From NCBI GenBank assembly GCA_001275005.1, contig JWZX01001530.1, forward strand, positions 1-16,650: a stretch of 16,650 nt of DNA. The letters are read 5' to 3'. Source of the DNA: Chrysochromulina tobinii (lineage: Eukaryota > Haptophyta > Prymnesiales > Chrysochromulinaceae). The notes below the pieces were generated by a model. It saw only the letters and a program-made list of their open reading frames with translations. It did no database searches and was not told the DNA's origin. The position numbers were made by a program, and so were the translations under genes. This document shows, piece after piece, positions 1 to 5,393 of this stretch. Each line of letters begins with the position of its first letter. Position 1 is the stretch's first letter.

Positions 1-1
1 G

Positions 2-832
2 CCCCGACGGCGTCAAACAACGCCCGAGACAACGCCCGATGGTGCAGCCAGCGCCAACGAGCGGCGCGACGAGATCGCCTTCAACGACAGAGGCACAGCC
101 ATCTCCGCCTCAATCTCCGCCTTAATCTCCGCCCCCATCTCCACCTCCATCTCTGCCTCCATGTCCGCCTCCGGTGCGCCAGAGGCGTGTTTGCGCAGCG
201 CTGATCAGCTTACAGTGCGCTCCTCGTCCATATTAGGCAACTCCTCGTCCACGCAGTGGAGGCTCGTCGACGACGGCTTGCAGAAGCGAGTTCCCAAACT
301 TGGGCTGGCCTCGACCACGATCGGCGATGAGCTGCGTCTGGCGCTGCCTACGGTGGTGCCACGCGGCATGTCGTGTGCCACGGCGGTGGTCACGCTCGGC
401 TACCTAGCGAGCGCGCGCGATGAGCAAGGCGCGATTGTGATCAGCTGCGACGGCTGCCCATGTGGGCCGTACGGCTACATCTCGGGCATGAGCTACTTCC
501 GCGCGTTTCCCTTCCCGATTCTCGATACGCATATCCGTACACACGCCAGCCTCGGCGTTGGCGGCAACGTGTCCGTCAGCGCGGAGTACTCCTTCGTCGT
601 GGGGCAGAATGCCTCATCGGACTGCTCGCTCGTGCTGCGCCACCGAGCGAGCCGTCTGACCTCTCCCCAGTTTCGGGGGCCGCGCGGGTCGCGCTTCGCC
701 AGCCGCGTGCGCGTCGACTCATTATACGTGCGTGAAGCTCAGAGAAGTGACGAGCGCGGGCTCAGAGAGATGCCTGAGGCACGAGAGTACTTGCAATTCC
801 GCGATGCGTGCGCAGCGAGTCGGCGAGGCTAG
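2..832 (+). CDS. Partial protein (5' end outside window) with repeat linker and beta-rich C-terminal domain
   Basis: The reading frame is open from base 2 to the stop at 830-832. The first in-frame ATG (161) lies inside a repetitive Ser/Ile/Ala linker, so I take the true start to be upstream of the window. After the linker comes a segment of about 150 residues with the pattern QWRLVDDG, then KLGLASTTIGDELRLALP, then GYLAS...GAIVISC, a CSLVLRH strand and SRVRVDSLYV near the end. This layout (W..V.D...K.G...T..G..L followed by YL.S and a late strand) resembles the C-terminal beta-sandwich region of some eukaryotic SGNH/acyltransferase-like secreted proteins, by pattern memory only. No catalytic motif lies inside the window. 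The last 35 residues are polar and could be a tail or a mis-read intron; a pyrimidine-rich AG at 661-670 could be an acceptor. Function is not assigned. Confidence 0.5.
   Translation, partial: PRRRQTTPETTPDGAASANERRDEIAFNDRGTAISASISALISAPISTSISASMSASGAPEACLRSADQLTVRSSSILGNSSSTQWRLVDDGLQKRVPKLGLASTTIGDELRLALPTVVPRGMSCATAVVTLGYLASARDEQGAIVISCDGCPCGPYGYISGMSYFRAFPFPILDTHIRTHASLGVGGNVSVSAEYSFVVGQNASSDCSLVLRHRASRLTSPQFRGPRGSRFASRVRVDSLYVREAQRSDERGLREMPEAREYLQFRDACAASRRG
101..172 (+). repeat. 12-bp tandem repeat, 6 imperfect units, in frame
   Basis: Six consecutive 12-bp units start at 101, 113, 125, 137, 149 and 161, with consensus ATCTCCGCCTCC. Each encodes an (I/M)S(A/T)(S/L/P) tetrapeptide, giving a flexible Ser/Ala/Ile linker. 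The length is a multiple of three, so copy-number change would keep the frame. The ATG of unit 6 is just a variant of the ATC in the other units, which argues against it being the start codon. Confidence 0.9.
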
Positions 833-926
833 TCAAGTAGAAGTGGACGAAAAAATTGGGAAGAGGCGTTCACCCCCGCCAATTCACAGTCGATGTTTAT
901 AATTCACACATCGACTTGTTCTTGCC
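833..926 (+). promoter_or_regulatory. Short intergenic/5' flank with paired TTCACA motif
   Basis: There are 94 bp between the stop of the upstream gene and the ATG at 927. The stretch holds TTCACAG at 883-889 and TTCACAC at 903-909, that is 44 and 24 bp upstream of the ATG. Each copy is followed by TCGA within a few bases (AGTCGA, CATCGA). The same pair with the same spacing precedes the ATG at 5394. Whether it is a promoter, an initiator or a splice-acceptor-like element cannot be told from the sequence. Confidence 0.35.
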
Positions 927-3818
927 ATGAGGCGGCAAATAATCAGTCCCGCCACCACAGCCCTCGTCGTCATCGACATGCAGGGCGACTTCTGTGTCAA
1001 GAACGAAGACACGTACCTGGGAAGGATCGGCCTGTCCGTCGCCAACACGCGGGAGCCCATCCGGCCGCTGCAGGTCGTGCTCTCTGAGCTGCGACGGCGC
1101 AACTTCGCAATTATCCACACTCGAGAGGGCCACCGCCCCTCGCTCAGCGACTGCCCCGAACTCAAGCTGTGGCGCTCGAAGATGCAAGGCTGCGAACTTG
1201 GCACCGTGGGTGCGAGTGCGACGTGCTGCTCGCGCGCCCTCGTGAGAGGGCAGCCCAGCTGGGACATCATCGCAGAGTTGAAGCCGGCAGAGGGCGAGGA
1301 TGTGGTGGACGGCTGTGGCAAGGGCAAGTTTTTGGCCACTGATCTCGATTTGTTGCTGCGCCAGAAGGGCGTCACGACACTCATATTCGGCGGCGTCACC
1401 ACCTCTTGCTGCGTGGCGACGACCATGCGCGAGGCGACAGACCTTGGTTATGAGTGCTTCGTGCTGAGCGATGGCACGGGCGACCTCGGAGTGTACGATT
1501 ACTTGGACACGATTCGGATGGTCGGGGAGGAGCACGTGCTGAGCTCCGAGGCCTTCCTCGTGCACGTTCGGGGGGGCGAGCAAGCACCGCTACCGCTCCC
1601 ACCCCTCCATGAACTCCGAAGCGTTGGCAGGGTCTCGTCCAACATCTGGGACGCGATGGAGGAGGCCATCCGTGAGGGAGGTCTGATAAGTCTCCGTGCC
1701 AAGCTCGCAAGCGACGCGCGCGGCTTTATTGACGAGCTGCAGCGGCGGGCGGCCGCGGAGGGTGTCAGGCGTGATGAGCACGGCAATCTGCTCGTCGTCG
1801 CGTGCGATGGTGCGCGCACCAATGCGTGGCCGTTCAAACCTTCCAGCTTTGGTCCGACGAGTACTGCACTCCTGTGCCTCGATCTCCCCAGCGAGCTCGA
1901 GCTCCCCAACGGCGAGATCGTACCGTGGGTGGCCCAGCTTGCGAAGCTGGGCGCAGCGGCTGGCGCTGCCGGCGTGCACCTTATAATCTGTACGACGAGC
2001 CCCACGACGAGCCGCCATCAATTCACAGCTCCATTCACAGCTCCATTCACGACGAGCCCCACGACGAGCCGCCCCACATCGGCAGGCGAGCCTACCGTCC
2101 ACGTGCCGCCGTGGGCCTTGCCTCACGCACCGATCACCCTGGCCAAACCGGCTGGTGCGGGAGCGTTCAGCGGCACAGCGCTCGATGCGACCCTGCGCTC
2201 GCTCGGAGCGACCAACCTTATTATCGCCGGCTTTGGCGCGTCCACCGCCGTCAACACAACAATGCGTCAGGCCAGTGACCGGGGCTACGACACCCTCATC
2301 GCCGCAGACTGTGTGGGCGCGCAGGACGATGCAGACTTGTGGGGACTGAGTGACAGTTCCATCCGCAAGGCGATCTTCTCCGCGTGCGCACACTCCGATG
2401 CGGTGCATGCGTGGCTCGATGCATGGCTCCAGGCCGTCGCGAGCGGCCCTGGCACCAAACAAGTCGCCGTGGCCGGTGACGTCCAATCGACGATCTCGCT
2501 CGAGGTCGGTCCCACCCCCTCCGCGGGTGACATCCCCTCCACGGGTGGCATCCCCTCCACGGCCTCGCTGGAGGCGGTCTCGGCATGCCCACTGTGCGGT
2601 TCGCCGCTGTATCTCGACGCAGCGGCTCATGCTCTGCGCTGCCCAGCGTGCGAATGCGCGTCCGCCGTGCCGGGCATCCTCGGCACCAATGCGCTAGGCA
2701 ACGACTGCTTTGTAGACCACTACTCGGGCGCGATCGACTATGCGGTGCTGGTGCTAGAGCACCCACAGTGGTTCCTTGAGGCGCTCGCGAGGGCGCGCAT
2801 GAGCGACAGCCTTGCGACCATCGACAGTGAGGATCCAAAGCCTTGCATAGGCGGCTGTGGCTTCCTCGCCGCTCCAGGCGGCAGTTACTGCTGCGGGGTG
2901 TGCTATTTCAGGCACGGCGTCCACGGCCCCCTATGCAAGCGTCTCCCGGCCCCAGCTCCATGGAGGGCTTTTGTTCCTTCCACAGGCCACATCGACCTCG
3001 CCCTCGCCGCCGCCGCCGTGTTCAGCGAGCTCAACGACGAGATCGACTGGGCCCGCCACCACGACATGTTGGCCGATGGCCGAATGGTGAGCCAGCCTCG
3101 TTCCATTGCCTACCAGGCGGACGACGCGTCGCTGGTCTACGTGTACGAGGGCCTCGCGGCACCGCTCGTGCCGACGCCGTTCACTCCATTTGTGCGCAGC
3201 CTCAAAGTGCAGGTCGAGAAGCTGTGCGGCGGCGTGGCCTTCAACTCGGCACACCTCAACCTGTACAAAGATGGCACCGAGCATGTGTCCTGGCATACGG
3301 ATCAGGACGTGACCCTCTACGGCGACTCCCCCACAATTGCGTCCGTCAGCTTCGGCGCCGAGCGCGAGTTCGTGTTGCGGCGAATGGTAGGCGTGCCGTC
3401 TAGCGCCTCCTGGCGACCGTGCGAACCACGCGAGCATCTGCGGTACGTGCTCCGTGATGGGGACGTGCTGGTGATGCGCGGAGCGACGCAGCGCTATTTC
3501 GAACACGCGTTGCTCAAGGCCGGGCACACCACGTACGGCTCGCGGATCAACATCACCTTTCGCGTGGCGCGGCCGCGCTCCGTGGCGCCTCCTGCATCCA
3601 CCGCTGCGGCCGTGGCCGTCGTAGCTGCCGACGTCGCAGACACCTCCACCGCCGCCGCAGTCGAAGCCGCCACCGCTACGGCCCTCGTAGCACACGCTGG
3701 TGCCGCAGTCGCTGGTGCCACAGTCGGCGGCGTCATTCACGCAATGTCCAACGGCGCCCCTGCCGCCGCCCAGGTCATCTCCACGAGGGAGGGGTTTTTC
3801 AGAGTCCGAGAGGGATGA
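927..3818 (+). CDS. Fusion: isochorismatase-family hydrolase + inactive copy + zinc motifs + AlkB 2OG-Fe(II) oxygenase
   Basis: 963 residues, one uninterrupted frame from ATG 927. Residues ~8-214 form an isochorismatase/biuret-hydrolase-like cysteine hydrolase: VIDMQGDF with D17, GKGKF with K132 or K134, and GVTTSCCV with C162, giving the Asp-Lys-Cys triad; REGHRPSLSDC and TTMREATDLGYE fit the biuret-amidohydrolase-like branch. Residues ~312-500 are a second copy (LCLDLP with D319, K407, GFGASTAV), but A441 sits at the Cys position, so it should be inactive. C554/C557/C572/C575 form a zinc-ribbon-like motif. C640/C644/C655/C656/C659 with H663/H666/C670 form an A20-like or related Cys-rich motif. 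Residues ~735-885 are AlkB (ALKBH2/3-like): NLY (778), H790-x-D792, H860 and RINITFR with R873 and R879, all needed iron and 2-oxoglutarate ligands. This implies repair or demethylation of nucleic acid, substrate unknown. An Ala-rich tail (~886-950) ends it. I know no characterised protein with this architecture; cryptic introns or a joined gene model remain possible. Confidence 0.85.
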   Translation: MRRQIISPATTALVVIDMQGDFCVKNEDTYLGRIGLSVANTREPIRPLQVVLSELRRRNFAIIHTREGHRPSLSDCPELKLWRSKMQGCELGTVGASATCCSRALVRGQPSWDIIAELKPAEGEDVVDGCGKGKFLATDLDLLLRQKGVTTLIFGGVTTSCCVATTMREATDLGYECFVLSDGTGDLGVYDYLDTIRMVGEEHVLSSEAFLVHVRGGEQAPLPLPPLHELRSVGRVSSNIWDAMEEAIREGGLISLRAKLASDARGFIDELQRRAAAEGVRRDEHGNLLVVACDGARTNAWPFKPSSFGPTSTALLCLDLPSELELPNGEIVPWVAQLAKLGAAAGAAGVHLIICTTSPTTSRHQFTAPFTAPFTTSPTTSRPTSAGEPTVHVPPWALPHAPITLAKPAGAGAFSGTALDATLRSLGATNLIIAGFGASTAVNTTMRQASDRGYDTLIAADCVGAQDDADLWGLSDSSIRKAIFSACAHSDAVHAWLDAWLQAVASGPGTKQVAVAGDVQSTISLEVGPTPSAGDIPSTGGIPSTASLEAVSACPLCGSPLYLDAAAHALRCPACECASAVPGILGTNALGNDCFVDHYSGAIDYAVLVLEHPQWFLEALARARMSDSLATIDSEDPKPCIGGCGFLAAPGGSYCCGVCYFRHGVHGPLCKRLPAPAPWRAFVPSTGHIDLALAAAAVFSELNDEIDWARHHDMLADGRMVSQPRSIAYQADDASLVYVYEGLAAPLVPTPFTPFVRSLKVQVEKLCGGVAFNSAHLNLYKDGTEHVSWHTDQDVTLYGDSPTIASVSFGAEREFVLRRMVGVPSSASWRPCEPREHLRYVLRDGDVLVMRGATQRYFEHALLKAGHTTYGSRINITFRVARPRSVAPPASTAAAVAVVAADVADTSTAAAVEAATATALVAHAGAAVAGATVGGVIHAMSNGAPAAAQVISTREGFFRVREG
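1992..2073 (+). repeat. 25-bp direct repeat flanking a TTCACAGC-CCA array, inside pseudo-hydrolase domain
   Basis: An identical 25-bp sequence lies at 1992-2016 and 2049-2073 (both read TTSPTTSR). Between them are 32 bp made of a short tandem built on ATTCACAGCTCC (encoding TAPFTAPF). The whole insertion keeps the frame and follows the HLIIC strand of the second hydrolase domain, where the first domain has no such insert. It may be a simple tandem duplication or a small inserted element. Confidence 0.85.
2516..2562 (+). repeat. 18-bp tandem repeat in the linker before the zinc motifs
   Basis: Two 18-bp units (2516-2533 and 2534-2551) plus an 11-bp partial third. They encode PSAGDI, PSTGGI and PSTAS. 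The repeat lies between the pseudo-hydrolase domain and the zinc-ribbon motif and reads as a flexible linker. Confidence 0.85.
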
Positions 3819-3934
3819 ACACATTTCGAAACCTTCACAGTCTACATTCACAGTCGACTGCAGCGCTTTCCCTCGAGCCTCGAGTCCACTGTGTTTTTTT
3901 AGCCCACGACGTCGTCGACCGCGCGAGGCTGTCG
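3819..3934 (+). promoter_or_regulatory. Short gap between the AlkB fusion gene and the next oxygenase gene
   Basis: This 116-bp stretch has TTCACAG at 3834-3840 and 3847-3853; the second is followed by TCGACTGCAG. A pyrimidine tract ending in AG (GTGTTTTTTTAG, 3891-3902) would make a good 3' splice site. The 5' part of the downstream gene may therefore include a further upstream exon or a 5'UTR intron. An ATG at 3815 overlaps the TGA of the fusion gene (ATGA) and is in frame with exon 1 of the next gene. In a eukaryote this overlap is probably chance. Confidence 0.35.
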
Positions 3935-4913
3935 ATGCAGACGGAGGCGCACCGCGTGCAAGATTCATGGCGGAGGCTTCGTATGCTCCGAGGCGACGCG
4001 CATTCGCCGAGGCAAACCCCACCCTCGGAAGCCAATATTGGTGGTCGCTGCTGGGCCGATGCGCACATATCGGACTTCCAGTGCTTGAAGCCTGTCGTCA
4101 TGCCGAAGTATTTCAGCGCTTGTTTGTTGGAGCGCATCTATGGTATGGCGCGGGAGGCTGAGAGGCGCGGCACTTGCCAGACGCACGGCAATGATAAGCA
4201 TTTCAAGCTCTATTTGCAGGTGTGAAGCATGCTGCTTGGGTCACACACTGCTCGAGTCACATACTGAGTTCACACGCACCCGCCCGCGCACAGGCGAACC
4301 GCCTATGCCATGAGTTCGACAGCGCGCTCGTTTCAGAGCTACGACGAGCGATGGAAGAGGCGGACAGCGAGTGGGGGCTGCTGCAAGGCCAGGCCGTCAC
4401 CGTGCGCATGATGCGGGGCCGCCCATGCACCCCGCGTTCACGCCCTCACTGCGCACGCGAGCGAGCCCGTGTGTGAAACGCTCACCGAGCCATGTGCCGC
4501 CAACGCCTCTCCGGCAGATGCGGCTGTTTGAGTTCCACACGTACCTCGCGGGTGGCGATCTGCTCACCGGCTTCGACCGACACTACGACGGTGGCAGCTT
4601 GCTCACGATGGTGGTGATGCTCTCTGACCCAGCGCGTGACTTTGAGGGAGGGCGGCTCGTCGTCTCGTGCCCGGACGAGTGGGAGTCGACGGAGCGCTTT
4701 GTGGAGGTCGACCTCCGACAGCCGGGCGACTGCGTGGTCTTCCCGAGCCACAAGTACCACAACGTCACAGAGGTGACGCGCGGCAAGCGGCACGTGGCGG
4801 TGGTGGAACTCTGGAACGAGCACGAGGGGTTTGAAGATGCGCGGCCGGGTTCCCAGGTCGTGATCACGCTTGGTCAGGCGGGCGGGGACCTTTCTTCAGA
4901 GGAGGAGTACTGA
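3935..4913 (+). CDS. Prolyl-4-hydroxylase-like 2OG-Fe(II) oxygenase, three exons
   Basis: Proposed exons are 3935-4219, 4294-4401 and 4518-4913, joining to about 262 residues. Both junctions are phase 0 and use GT...AG. Exon 3 carries the catalytic core: FEFHTYLAGGDLL, then RHYDGGSLLTMVVMLSD with the HxD iron ligands (~H153 and D155), FEGGRLVV, PGDCVVFPSHKYHNVTEV with the distal ligand ~H212, and RGKRHVAVVELW with ~R222 for 2-oxoglutarate. This is the prolyl-4-hydroxylase-type 2OG oxygenase core. Exon 2 gives a helix ending ADSEWGLLQG, which fits the segment before the core in this family. Without splicing, exon 1 hits a stop (LYLQ-V-stop) directly after the first donor. The start is uncertain: ATG 3935 is the conservative choice, ATG 3815 is in the same frame, and an upstream exon is possible. 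No signal peptide is visible. Substrate unknown. Confidence 0.75.
4220..4293 (+). other. Predicted intron 1 of the P4H-like oxygenase gene (74 bp)
   Basis: The donor is CAG|GTGTGA and the acceptor CGCACAG|GCG. Removal joins frame ...KLYLQ to ANRLCHEFD in phase 0. The exon-1 frame meets TGA five bases into the intron. Confidence 0.65.
4402..4517 (+). other. Predicted intron 2 of the P4H-like oxygenase gene (116 bp)
   Basis: The donor is CACC|GTGCGC and the acceptor CTCTCCGGCAG|ATG, with a pyrimidine-rich stretch before AG. Removal joins LLQGQAVT to MRLFEFHTYL in phase 0, placing a beta strand directly before the EFHTY motif as the family expects. Unspliced, the exon-2 frame ends at TGA 4474-4476. 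Confidence 0.65.
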
Positions 4914-4940
4914 GATCGGATGTGCGCGCGCCCCGCTCGA

Positions 4941-4967
4941 GACAACCACTTGACAACCACTTGACAA
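4941..4967 (+). repeat. 11-bp tandem repeat, 2.5 copies
   Basis: GACAACCACTT occurs at 4941-4951 and 4952-4962, followed by the partial copy GACAA (4963-4967). It lies 28 bp after the stop codon of the oxygenase gene, probably in its 3'UTR. Confidence 0.85.
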
Positions 4968-4999
4968 TCTGGACGAATCGGAAGCGGGGCTCCACTCCG

Positions 5000-5027
5000 T
5001 ATCTCCTTCCCTTTTTGGAAGGAGATA
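5000..5027. repeat. Perfect inverted repeat, 11-bp stem, 6-nt loop
   Basis: TATCTCCTTCC (5000-5010) pairs with GGAAGGAGATA (5017-5027) around the loop CTTTTT. The transcript of the upstream gene could form this hairpin about 90 nt after its stop codon, so a role in 3'-end formation or RNA stability is possible. It could equally be a small palindromic element. No function can be shown. Confidence 0.7.
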
Positions 5028-5349
5028 GCCCGTATGTGCGCTCCCCGCGGGCGTCTCCCAACCGTTCGAAATGTCTTCAGTCTTGGAGGCTCCTCGTCGT
5101 GAGCTATCGCGCGCCCAGATCTCGATGAAATAGACACGTAGTCCTCAGCCGCTGCTCATAGAAGATGTGTTCGTATGTTGCACCCGCTTCCTAAGAATTG
5201 TAAATTAGTTGCGTCTCGATTCGACATGGCCATCACCACTGACCCACACCAAGATGCTGCGAGGATCGCGCAAGGCTTGTAGCCGACAAGCTCGCCAATG
5301 GCAAAGAGCCGAAAGATGCCCGGCGGGGGTGCGCCATCGCGAGTTAACG

Positions 5350-5375
5350 TTCACAGGTCGTCTTAAAGTTCACAG
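5350..5375 (+). promoter_or_regulatory. Paired TTCACAG motif upstream of ATG 5394
   Basis: TTCACAG occurs at 5350-5356 and 5369-5375, that is 44 and 25 bp before the ATG at 5394. The pair before ATG 927 sits at 44 and 24 bp. The repeated placement suggests a shared 5' element, or an acceptor-like site, since each copy ends in CAG. Confidence 0.4.
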
Positions 5376-5393
5376 ACCGGGGTCCTCCGCGTG

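Larger units (their letters stand above)
4914..5393. other. 480-bp intergenic stretch, no gene seen
   Basis: It lies between the oxygenase stop and the ATG of the glycosidase-like gene. It holds an 11-bp tandem repeat (4941-4967), an 11-bp-stem inverted repeat (5000-5027) and, at the 3' end, a TTCACAG pair (5350-5375). The middle (about 5130-5225) is less GC-rich than the genes. I looked here for a signal-peptide exon for the downstream gene; the short frames starting at 5174 and 5226 do not look like one. Confidence 0.6.

Noticed and set aside
3811-3820. ATGA stop/start overlap as operon-style translational coupling
   Set aside because: The genes are eukaryotic and the downstream gene has introns; the start at 3815 is only one of several options.
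2931-4022. 363-codon open frame on the minus strand opposite the AlkB part of the fusion gene
   Set aside because: It is a GC-driven shadow: it has no recognisable motif, runs opposite a strongly supported domain and crosses two plus-strand genes.
5000-5027. Rho-independent terminator
   Set aside because: The stem is not GC-rich, the T-run lies in the loop rather than after the stem, and the context is eukaryotic.
5050-5075. GTTCGAAAT as a tRNA T-loop (B box)
   Set aside because: The flanking T-stem does not pair and no other tRNA arms are present at the right distances.
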